Of a DNA stretch of 34,086 bases, positions 7,909 through 15,055 are shown piece after piece. The position numbers and the translations under genes were made by a program. The stretch is from NCBI GenBank assembly GCA_045612565.1, contig JAZKZG010000144.1, forward strand, positions 1 to 34,086, in the 5' to 3' direction. Source of the DNA: RGIG9041 sp045612565 (GTDB lineage: Bacteria; Bacillota; Clostridia; Oscillospirales; QAKW01). The notes beneath the pieces were generated by a model. It was given only the letters and a program-made list of their open reading frames with translations, was not told where the DNA came from and made no database searches. Numbering within the stretch: the first letter of the stretch is position 1; each line of letters begins with the position of its first letter.

Positions 7909-9879
7909 ATGGAGATTTTAAAAAACTCACCAAGGTTTTCTTTTAAACTTGATGGCAAATCTGCCTTTGACACACCGCATACAAAAACAGTTACTCAAAA
8001 CGGTAACGTACTCACAACAGAATATATGTTTGAATGCGGTCTAAAGGTTACAAACGTTGCAAAAAAGAGCGAAAAATACGGTGTTTACGAGTGGGTAAAC
8101 TATTTTGAAAACCTTTCAAAAACCGACAGTCCGCTCATAACAAATCTGTGGGACTGCGACTGCACACTTCCATGTCACTATCAGGGTCCGCGCGAGGCTA
8201 CAAAGCCGATTTTGCCCAATTCTTTGGAGCATATCAGAATATTTAATCCTCGCGGTTGCAGTGATGACGAGCACGATTTTGAAATGATTGTAAACGACAC
8301 CCCCGGTGTGTATGGGGACATTCTTTTTGGCGACAAAACCATCGAGTATAAAAATGAGGGCGGACGCTCGTCAGCAGGTCGTGCTCCGTTTTTTAATCTA
8401 AATCAAGAGCATTGTGAGGCGGGCTTTATATACGCACTTGGATGGAGCGGTCAGTGGAATGCAAAGTTCACTTGCAACAGAGATAGCGTGACAATACAAG
8501 GCAAAATCGAGGACACCGAGTTTGTGCTGTATCCAAACGAAAAAATCCGTACTGCAAGTACATATATAATGCCATATAATACCACTTTTGAAAAGTCGCA
8601 GAACATTTGGAGAAGATTTATCCGCGACGAGATAAGCAACATTCCCAAAAGAGTAGATGCTGCGCCGTTTTCGGCAGCGATGTGGGGCGGTATGACCTCG
8701 GAAAAAATAATCGAAAACATTGATAAACTTTGTGAAAATGACATTTCGTTTTCACATGTGTGGATTGATGCGGGTTGGTACGGCAAAACCAACGACCCGA
8801 CTCCGAACGAGTTCGAGGGACTGTGGGGACATCACTTGGGCGACTGGACTATAAGCCCCAGAATTCACCCGAACGGTTTTGAGGACGTTGCAAAAGTCGT
8901 AAAACAAAACGGCAAAAAGTTCATCTTATGGTTTGAACCAGAACGTGCAAGAAAAGAAGCCGATATTGAAATGGACAAATCGGGTCTTTTGGAAAGCCCC
9001 GAAAAGCCAAAATATTACCTTGTAAACCTTGGTGATAAAGGCACTTTTGACTATATTTATGATATGCTTTCAAAGTATATCGAAAAACTTGATATCGACT
9101 GTTTGCGACAGGACTTTAATATGCATCCGCTTAGTTTCTGGCGCGAAAATGACACAAAAAACCGACGTGGAATTACCGAGATCAAGTATATTATGGGTCT
9201 TTATGAGTTGTGGGACAGATTGCTTGAAAAATTTCCCAACCTCATAATTGACAACTGTTCAAGCGGTGGCAGACGTATTGATATTGAAATGATAAAACGC
9301 TCAATTCCGCTTTGGCGCTCCGATGCACAAACGGTTGGCAATCCGCGTGCCGTTCACGCACAACTTCACAATATGAATCTGTCGATGTGGACTCCGTTTT
9401 CAGGAACAGGTTGCGGTAGAGAGTGTGACGCCTACCGTGTTCGCAGTTCATATAGTTATGCTATGCAGTTCTCCTTCACGTTTTCTATGAATGAACATTT
9501 CGGCGACAATGCTGATGACGTAGAGTTTTTGCGTAAGTATTCGTATGAATACATCGGCTTACGTGACTATTTCCTCGGCGATATGTATAATCTCACAAAA
9601 CCGACTCGCGACGATACTGCGTGGCGTATAACCCAGTGGTCGCGGCCCGAAAAACATGACGGTATGATACAGATTTTTAAAGACAAAAAGAGCCCCTATA
9701 CACAGGCGGCATTGTCACTTTATGATATTGAAAAAGATGCCGATTACGAAATAACCGACCTCGACGGCGGCAGTTTCACCGTGTCGGGAAAAACACTTTG
9801 TGACGAAGGTTTTGTTGTAAACATAACAGGCTTCAGAGTTGCAAAAATCTATCTTTATAAAAAAATTGACAGGTCATAA
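7909..9879 (+). CDS. Glycoside hydrolase family 36 (alpha-galactosidase type)
   Basis: 656 residues, no signal peptide, so intracellular. The catalytic barrel is recognisable: MWGGMTSEKI and HVWIDAGWYG at its start, FILWFEPERAR, then the nucleophile block CLRQDFNMHP (Asp402), IIDNCSSGGRRID, and the acid/base block PLWRSDAQT (Asp472). An N-terminal beta-sandwich (about 1-250) and a short C-terminal beta domain complete the GH36 layout. Likely role: release of alpha-linked galactose (or GalNAc) from imported oligosaccharides such as raffinose or galactomannan fragments. Start: the ORF can be extended to a TTG at 7888, but that codon lies in the terminator; GGGAG before the ATG at 7909 decides. 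Its stop codon lies in the loop of its own terminator. Confidence 0.87.
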   Translation: MEILKNSPRFSFKLDGKSAFDTPHTKTVTQNGNVLTTEYMFECGLKVTNVAKKSEKYGVYEWVNYFENLSKTDSPLITNLWDCDCTLPCHYQGPREATKPILPNSLEHIRIFNPRGCSDDEHDFEMIVNDTPGVYGDILFGDKTIEYKNEGGRSSAGRAPFFNLNQEHCEAGFIYALGWSGQWNAKFTCNRDSVTIQGKIEDTEFVLYPNEKIRTASTYIMPYNTTFEKSQNIWRRFIRDEISNIPKRVDAAPFSAAMWGGMTSEKIIENIDKLCENDISFSHVWIDAGWYGKTNDPTPNEFEGLWGHHLGDWTISPRIHPNGFEDVAKVVKQNGKKFILWFEPERARKEADIEMDKSGLLESPEKPKYYLVNLGDKGTFDYIYDMLSKYIEKLDIDCLRQDFNMHPLSFWRENDTKNRRGITEIKYIMGLYELWDRLLEKFPNLIIDNCSSGGRRIDIEMIKRSIPLWRSDAQTVGNPRAVHAQLHNMNLSMWTPFSGTGCGRECDAYRVRSSYSYAMQFSFTFSMNEHFGDNADDVEFLRKYSYEYIGLRDYFLGDMYNLTKPTRDDTAWRITQWSRPEKHDGMIQIFKDKKSPYTQAALSLYDIEKDADYEITDLDGGSFTVSGKTLCDEGFVVNITGFRVAKIYLYKKIDRS

Positions 9880-9896
9880 GACCTGTCAATTTTTTC
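9861..9896. terminator. Bidirectional terminator enclosing the GH36 stop codon
   Basis: 15-bp perfect stem (AAAAATTGACAGGTC paired with GACCTGTCAATTTTT) with the tetraloop ATAA. The TAA of the GH36 gene (9877-9879) is in the loop, so the 5' arm is coding sequence. It also serves the convergent gene ending at 9897. Confidence 0.88.
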
Positions 9897-11633
9897 TTAT
9901 TCGGTTACTATCATTATATCTGTGTTTGCGTATGTTATATCGGGAAGTGGAACACCGATTGCGCGGAGTGTATAAAGCCCTTTGAAGTCTGAAAGCGATG
10001 TTGCATCGGTAATTTTACAGTTTGAAATATCCAGATAATCAAGATTTGGTATATTTGCAAGCAGTGCTATACTTGTAACATCTGTATTTGCAATATCAAG
10101 GGTTGTAAGCGATGTAATTTTGCCAATATCACTTAGTGTACTTATGCTTGTGTTGTTTGCGTTGAATACCACAAGCGGAAGGCTTGAGAGTGAAGCGGTG
10201 CTTACCATTGACGTACCCGATACATCAAGCGAACAAAGCGCTGTCAAAGATGATAAAAAGTCAAAATTGGTTATGCTGTTGTTTGTGAGCACAAGTGTTT
10301 CGAGTTTTGTGAGTTTGCCGATGTTTTTTGCATTTGTAATGGAATTGTTCGATACATCGAGTGTCACGAGATTTGATGCAGTGTGAATTGATGAAAGATC
10401 CGAGAGATTGTTTTTTGAAAGATACAGTGCCTCGAGCGATTGCATACCCGAAAAGTCGGGAAGTTCTGATATTCCGTTTTGCGAAAGATCTAAAACAAGC
10501 AGTTTTGACAGTGAGGCAAGGGGAGAAATATCCTCGATATTATTATGCGTAAGGAACACATATTGCAACTCGGGAAGATTTGAGATAACGCTTATTGATG
10601 TGATGTTGTTATCGGACAAATCAACCGACTGGAGTTTGGTCAGCGACCCGAGTGCGTTTATATCACTGCTGTCGAGTTCACAGCCGACAAGCGAAACCGA
10701 AACGAGTTCAGTTCTGCCCGAAAGTTGTGACATTGAAATGAGTTTTGTTTCGTTTTCAATATGAAATTCTTTGAGGTTGGGCATAAGTTCAAGGTCGGAA
10801 AGTGTGCGAAGGTGGCCGTCGATTCCGTTGTTAGAAAGTGCGGTTACGTTTTCAAGTTCTTTGACACGTATTATACCTGTTTGCTTTTCGAGCGATGCAC
10901 GAACCATCTTTTCCATTTTCGGATCGTCAAAAACAACCTCTTCATAATCGTTTGTAACAGTAAATTCTGCGCTGAGTACAGGAGATACAAGACCTTCGGC
11001 ATTGACCGACACAGCGGTTATGCGTGTGACACCGTTTGCGATTGTAATCGGCTCAACGTAAATGTTAGAAAAACTTGTTGGATAACTGCCGTCGGTGGTG
11101 TAATAAACGGTCTCGCCCTCACGCACGGCGATTGTCATTTTTTGTGTGCGGTCATAACTACCCTGACGGGGTGTGTAACTAAGATCGGCGGGGCGTTTTG
11201 CTTCGATTTTTTTGCGTATATACTGGTCATCAAGAGAGTTTATATAATTTGCTGCATCCGACAGTCTGCCCGAAGATGTGTAAACCTTTATACGCATAAT
11301 ATAGAGTTCTTCAAGACCGCTTTCTTTAGTGGTGATTTTTTTGTCAATCGCCTCGTCAATAATTTTTCCTGCCGAGTCAAAATCTTCTGATTTTGCATAT
11401 GTGTCTGCAAGTAAAAGATAAATTTCCTGTTTTTTGCTTTTCCACTTACGTGCGCTGTTAAAATGGTCGATTGCCTGTGTGTATTGCTGGTTTTTGATGC
11501 TGGAATTTCCCTTCGATTTATAGATGTTATAAAATAACCCTCTGAACACAACCAAAAGCAAAAAAACAGTCACCACTGCCGCGATTGCAAACGATATTAA
11601 AAAGTATTTTATAAATTTCTTTTTGTTAACCAT
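9897..11633 (-). CDS. Membrane-anchored TPR / chitobiase-C-like / leucine-rich-repeat protein
   Basis: 578 residues. A lysine-rich N-terminus and one transmembrane helix (about 10-32) predict a signal anchor with the rest outside the cell. Residues about 40-125 look like TPR repeats (NQQYTQAIDHFNSARKW, YAKSEDFDSAGKIIDEA). About 150-225 resemble the CHB_HEX_C/Fn3-associated domain of carbohydrate-active proteins (PRQGSYDRTQKMTIAV, VYYTTDGSYPT). About 260-570 hold roughly a dozen 21-22 residue internalin-like LRRs (LQSVDLSDNNITSISVISNL). No enzyme site is visible; the parts suggest protein or glycan binding at the cell surface. GAGGTG precedes the ATG. It is monocistronic. Confidence 0.82.
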   Translation of the reverse strand: MVNKKKFIKYFLISFAIAAVVTVFLLLVVFRGLFYNIYKSKGNSSIKNQQYTQAIDHFNSARKWKSKKQEIYLLLADTYAKSEDFDSAGKIIDEAIDKKITTKESGLEELYIMRIKVYTSSGRLSDAANYINSLDDQYIRKKIEAKRPADLSYTPRQGSYDRTQKMTIAVREGETVYYTTDGSYPTSFSNIYVEPITIANGVTRITAVSVNAEGLVSPVLSAEFTVTNDYEEVVFDDPKMEKMVRASLEKQTGIIRVKELENVTALSNNGIDGHLRTLSDLELMPNLKEFHIENETKLISMSQLSGRTELVSVSLVGCELDSSDINALGSLTKLQSVDLSDNNITSISVISNLPELQYVFLTHNNIEDISPLASLSKLLVLDLSQNGISELPDFSGMQSLEALYLSKNNLSDLSSIHTASNLVTLDVSNNSITNAKNIGKLTKLETLVLTNNSITNFDFLSSLTALCSLDVSGTSMVSTASLSSLPLVVFNANNTSISTLSDIGKITSLTTLDIANTDVTSIALLANIPNLDYLDISNCKITDATSLSDFKGLYTLRAIGVPLPDITYANTDIMIVTE

Positions 11634-11654
11634 AATGTCACCTCAATTTACTTG

Positions 11655-11683
11655 ATTATATCATACAAAATCTCCTTTTTCAA
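11655..11683 (-). promoter_or_regulatory. Promoter of the TPR/LRR protein gene
   Basis: Minus strand TTGAAA (-35, 11678-11683), 17-bp spacer, perfect TATAAT (-10, 11655-11660), 22 nt upstream of the start codon. Confidence 0.75.
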
Positions 11684-11736
11684 TATGATTAAAAAAGGGT
11701 ATATTTGTCAATTAATTGTTAAAAGGAGTAATGCTT

Positions 11737-11922
11737 ATGAAAAATACACAAACAATTGCACCTGCAAAAGAACTTCTGATTTTAAAAAAACAGATTGAAA
11801 TAACCGAGAAAAAACTTGATTTTACAAGCGATCCAAAACTCATTTCAGCACTCGCTTATGAGATCTTGGGGCTAAAGGCACGGCTTGGTTACCTCATCGA
11901 CAGTCAAAAGACTTATAAGTAA
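11737..11922 (+). CDS. Small YaaL/DUF2508-like protein
   Basis: 61 residues, soluble, mostly helical (ELLILKKQIEITEKKLDF, then KLISALAYEILGLKARLGYL). The pattern of a Leu/Ile/Lys helix, a DFTSDPKLISA turn and an ALAYEILGLKARLGYLI helix resembles the YaaL/DUF2508 family, whose function is unknown and which lies next to recR-bofA in Bacillus; here it stands alone. Start: AGGAG (11724-11728) is 8 nt from this ATG but only 2 nt from the ATG at 11731 and overlaps a TTG-started extension. A weak promoter, TTTTCA-17-TATATT (11677-11705), lies upstream, divergent from the LRR gene's promoter. The family call is by eye and moderate. Confidence 0.65.
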   Translation: MKNTQTIAPAKELLILKKQIEITEKKLDFTSDPKLISALAYEILGLKARLGYLIDSQKTYK

Positions 11923-11979
11923 CTATTAATAAAATATATAAAAAATTTTTATGCATATTTACTAATTTTGATATTTGTC

Positions 11980-12008
11980 TTGAAAATGCGATATTGGTAT
12001 GTTACAAT
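11980..12008 (+). promoter_or_regulatory. Promoter of the solute-binding lipoprotein gene
   Basis: TTGAAA (11980-11985), 17-bp spacer, TACAAT (12003-12008). Just downstream, GATTAT (12017-12022) and ATAATC (12037-12042) form an inverted repeat at 20-bp spacing in the early transcribed region, a possible operator. Confidence 0.7.
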
Positions 12009-12073
12009 GGTATCACGATTATAAGTATAACTATCGATAATCATAAGCAGTTTCAATTGGGAGGTAATTGCGC

Positions 12074-14107
12074 ATGAAGCTTAAAAAGCTTAAAAATATC
12101 ATTGCAATTGTTATGATTTGCCTTATGTTACTGGCTTTTACAGGCTGTAACATCGTTAAAAGACCTGACGGCGCAAAAAATAACAGCACTGACAACAGCA
12201 ACCGTTTGCAACAGTTGCTTGTAAAGGACACATTTGTGCCTGATGAAGAACCCGAGGACGAACCCGAAGATGAACCTGAGGACGAACCTGAGGATGAGCC
12301 CGAAGACGAACCCGAGCCCGAACCTGAACCCGAGCCCGAACCCGAGCCCGAACCGGAACCTGAACCCGAACCGGAACCCGAGCCCGAACCGGAACCCGAA
12401 GTTTCAGACACACCCTTTAATGCTCCGGGTGACGTTATCAGCAAAATTACAGAAATACTTGGTCAGCTTTCGCAAGAGAGTGTTGATGCAACAAGTGCAA
12501 CAGGTGTTAAAGACGAGCTTATGACAAGCCGCACCGTTACCGTTATGGCTCCTTATGAAATATTCAAGGGTCAGGACGACGCAATTGCAACAATTGCATC
12601 AAACCTTAATATGAATATCGATTTTCAAGTAATTCCAAACGACTATACATCAAAAATCCGCCAGATGGTACTTTCGGGTACAAAGGCAGACCTTATGTAT
12701 GTTGATCAGGAAACTTGGGGTGTTACACATCACTTTACACAAGAGATTACAAAGTATGTAAACTTCAGTATTGCTGATAAACTCGATACATTCTCGACAA
12801 AACTTTCAGCAAAATTCGGTTACGGTAACCCCGCTGACCAAAGATACTATGTTGCATCAGGTATCTCATCTCCCTATATGCTTGTGTATAATAAAGATAA
12901 TGTAACAGTTCCCACCAAAACAATTACCGGTGATATCTATACCGACTTTTCAAAACTCGCAGAAGACGAAAAGGCTCCCGATGTTGAGTATAAAGATGTT
13001 GTTGTAAAAGACCCTGCTACAATGTACACAGAAGGTACATGGGGTATCAGCGCATTTACCGAAATACTCAAAGCAAACACCGTTTCGGGCAAAGTTGGTA
13101 TGCTTTCATTCTTAAACGATGACCAGAACCTTGATGTTTGGTTTGGTATGGAAGACAATGCAGGTTTTGCAGTTGACTCAACAATGCGTTCAACAACTGT
13201 TGATTCTTCAATGTTTGCAGACGAGGCACTCGATACTGTAGGTGACCATATGGATGCTCTCCAGAAACTCTATTGGGAAACAACAGGCGCTGACCAGTCA
13301 AACTACGTTGCAAACTTTGTTGATGCAGGTCACGGCACCGATAGTTTTGACGATGTTGAATATAAAAACACATTCGACAAAATGCTCGGCTTATACAAAG
13401 GCACCGATATTGTATCGTCAACATCATTTGTTACAGTAAGTTTTGACGATTACACTGACGTTGCTGCTTATGCAAAAGAAAACAAAGTTGAAATCGACTT
13501 CGTTCCTGCTCCCTATGGCTACACAGTAGAAAAGGCTGTAAGAAGTTCTGAACCCGACGAAAACGGTAAGTATTCTAACGAGGACGGTCACGAAACAGCA
13601 AAATATGCTGCTTCAAAAATCGGTGGTTTCTCAGTTGTTAAAACTTGTCAGAATCCTGCGGTTGCACTCCGTGTTGCCGAAGAGATAACAAAAGCATGGA
13701 AAACAAACTACGAAGCAACAATTGTTTCGGGTATGACAGAGGCACAGCAAGCACGCTATGCACAGATGAAAAAAGACCCCGGCATTTCGTTCTTCCGTTC
13801 AATCTATGCAAACACCGCTTCATCATATCACACAACAAACGCAAGTGAAATTCTTAACAGACTTGATGACGGTACACGTAATACATACCAGGGCTTCCAG
13901 ATGTACAACGCAACTCCCGAAGTACTCACACAGCCGATGTATGCAAAGAACACCACTGTTGGTCCTTACGAGGCAAACACATTTAAGACCTGGAGTGAGT
14001 TCTTCTACGGTAAAGTATCAGATATTGATGGCAGCGTACTTTCAAGCAGTATCCTCCCGTCACTTTCATCAGCATACTTACCCGCAACAATGCTCTTTAA
14101 CGATTAA
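12074..14107 (+). CDS. Extracellular solute-binding lipoprotein with acidic Pro/Glu/Asp stalk
   Basis: 677 residues. A type II signal peptide ends in the lipobox AFTGC (Cys25), so the mature protein is lipid-anchored outside the membrane. Residues about 55-110 are an almost pure Glu/Pro/Asp spacer: PEDE units, then PE repeats. From about 153 a family 1-like ABC solute-binding domain follows (TVTVMAPYEIFKGQDDAIAT, LMYVDQETWGVT, FSVVKTCQNPAVALRVAEE). Such proteins normally deliver sugars or oligosaccharides to an ABC permease, but no permease or ATPase gene is adjacent. The domain is longer than typical sugar-binding proteins. Start: GGGAGG (12059-12064) lies 9 nt from the ATG; a TTG two codons upstream is less likely. 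Downstream are two tandem terminators. Confidence 0.85.
   Translation: MKLKKLKNIIAIVMICLMLLAFTGCNIVKRPDGAKNNSTDNSNRLQQLLVKDTFVPDEEPEDEPEDEPEDEPEDEPEDEPEPEPEPEPEPEPEPEPEPEPEPEPEPEPEVSDTPFNAPGDVISKITEILGQLSQESVDATSATGVKDELMTSRTVTVMAPYEIFKGQDDAIATIASNLNMNIDFQVIPNDYTSKIRQMVLSGTKADLMYVDQETWGVTHHFTQEITKYVNFSIADKLDTFSTKLSAKFGYGNPADQRYYVASGISSPYMLVYNKDNVTVPTKTITGDIYTDFSKLAEDEKAPDVEYKDVVVKDPATMYTEGTWGISAFTEILKANTVSGKVGMLSFLNDDQNLDVWFGMEDNAGFAVDSTMRSTTVDSSMFADEALDTVGDHMDALQKLYWETTGADQSNYVANFVDAGHGTDSFDDVEYKNTFDKMLGLYKGTDIVSSTSFVTVSFDDYTDVAAYAKENKVEIDFVPAPYGYTVEKAVRSSEPDENGKYSNEDGHETAKYAASKIGGFSVVKTCQNPAVALRVAEEITKAWKTNYEATIVSGMTEAQQARYAQMKKDPGISFFRSIYANTASSYHTTNASEILNRLDDGTRNTYQGFQMYNATPEVLTQPMYAKNTTVGPYEANTFKTWSEFFYGKVSDIDGSVLSSSILPSLSSAYLPATMLFND
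12239..12403 (+). repeat. Low-complexity PEDE/PE-coding repeat
   Basis: About 160 bp of 6- and 12-bp units (GARCCY-type codon pairs) coding first for PEDE repeats, then PE repeats. The codons alternate (GAA/GAG, CCC/CCT/CCG) rather than being exact copies, so the peptide rather than the DNA appears to be maintained. Length variation between strains is likely. It gives long spurious Ser/Gly- and Arg-rich reading frames on other frames. Confidence 0.9.
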
Positions 14108-14110
14108 TAT

Positions 14111-14144
14111 AAAAAGTAGGTTCCTTTGCGGAACCTACTTTTTT
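14111..14144 (+). terminator. First of two tandem terminators after the lipoprotein gene
   Basis: 14-bp perfect stem (AAAAAGTAGGTTCC / GGAACCTACTTTTT), 5-nt loop, then Ts. Confidence 0.9.
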
Positions 14145-14158
14145 ACAGCATTATATAT

Positions 14159-14189
14159 AAGTAGGTTTTGTTTTAAAACCTACTTTTTT
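14159..14189 (+). terminator. Second tandem terminator
   Basis: 11-bp stem (AAGTAGGTTTT / AAAACCTACTT) followed by TTTT. The arms share AAGTAGGTT/AACCTACTT with the terminator 48 bp upstream, so the pair probably arose by local duplication. Confidence 0.82.
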
Positions 14190-14227
14190 CGTGTAATTAA
14201 TGAACAAAAATTGCATACATTATATAT

Positions 14228-14977
14228 ATGAATTTTAAACGCTCCGACAATGTTAATACCGCAATAATAAAAGGTATAACCACCGCACTCGTAGCGGGAA
14301 TTTTATTAGTGGTGGTAATTCTCGCGCTTTTCGCGTTCTTTTATGAAGGTGAGTTTGTGTCTGCATTGTCACAAAGGGTAAAACTGACACCGCGGTTTGT
14401 CATTACGACGCTTGTAGTGCTGTTTTTTTCTTCTGTGATATATACACCGTTTTCTTATGGTATATCGATGTACTTTTTAAAATCAAAAACTCAAAGAACA
14501 AGTTTTTTGCAAATCTTTTACCTTTTTAAAAAAATTCCGCTGCTGTTAAAAGCGGTTTTAGTCGATACAGTCCGCAGGATAATCACAATAATATTGCGAT
14601 TATTTGTTCTGGTGATTGCGGTGGTCTTTGAACTTTTAATACTCGGTCTTTTTGACGGTGTCACACGCACAACGTTTGCCGTGGTAACCGTTTTTATGTG
14701 GTGTGTGGTGATATTGGTGTTTTTTGTAATAAAACTCAAGTTTATATTGTGTAAATATGTACTGATTGCAAAACCCGACAGCAAATTTACCGACTGTATA
14801 AAAATCGGTTGCCGCGCGATTAATAAAAAAATACTTGTTACACTTAAATTCTATTTGAAATATCTTGCTATTTATATATTTTTATTTTTTACCCTTGGTA
14901 TTTCACGTGCGCGTAAGATAAATAAGTCACGGGATAGCTTTTGCACATATGCAGTTGACCTTGTACAAAAATATTAA
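14228..14977 (+). CDS. Unrecognised multi-pass membrane protein
   Basis: 249 residues with about five or six hydrophobic segments (near 18-40, 57-80, 112-140, 145-170 and 208-225) and short basic loops. I do not recognise a family; no catalytic motif is visible. The last helix is followed by a basic stretch (ARKINKSRD). No Shine-Dalgarno sequence precedes the ATG and no other in-frame ATG, GTG or TTG exists back to the TGA at 14201; a -10-like TACATT at 14216-14221 would put transcription start at or next to the ATG. It lies alone between two terminators and the PBP promoter. It is real by length and composition; the function is open. Confidence 0.72.
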   Translation: MNFKRSDNVNTAIIKGITTALVAGILLVVVILALFAFFYEGEFVSALSQRVKLTPRFVITTLVVLFFSSVIYTPFSYGISMYFLKSKTQRTSFLQIFYLFKKIPLLLKAVLVDTVRRIITIILRLFVLVIAVVFELLILGLFDGVTRTTFAVVTVFMWCVVILVFFVIKLKFILCKYVLIAKPDSKFTDCIKIGCRAINKKILVTLKFYLKYLAIYIFLFFTLGISRARKINKSRDSFCTYAVDLVQKY

Positions 14978-14991
14978 ATTTTATCAGTCTA

Positions 14992-15019
14992 TTGAAAAAA
15001 ATTACTGTTGTGTTATAAT
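14992..15019 (+). promoter_or_regulatory. Promoter of the PBP1A-type gene
   Basis: TTGAAA (14992-14997), 16-bp spacer, perfect TATAAT (15014-15019) with an extended -10 TG at 15011-15012. Confidence 0.8.
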
Positions 15020-15055
15020 TTAATATGAATAAGAATTTTTTATTTGGAGTGTACA

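Noticed and set aside
10761..11390. Plus-strand frame of 209 codons within the TPR/LRR gene
   Set aside because: Antisense shadow of a gene with clear domains; Cys/Phe-rich composition typical of shadow frames.
12031..12444. Minus-strand Ser/Gly-rich reading frame of 137 codons, plus Arg-rich frames on both strands of the same stretch
   Set aside because: They are by-products of the PEDE/PE codon repeat of the lipoprotein gene; low complexity, no ribosome-binding site.
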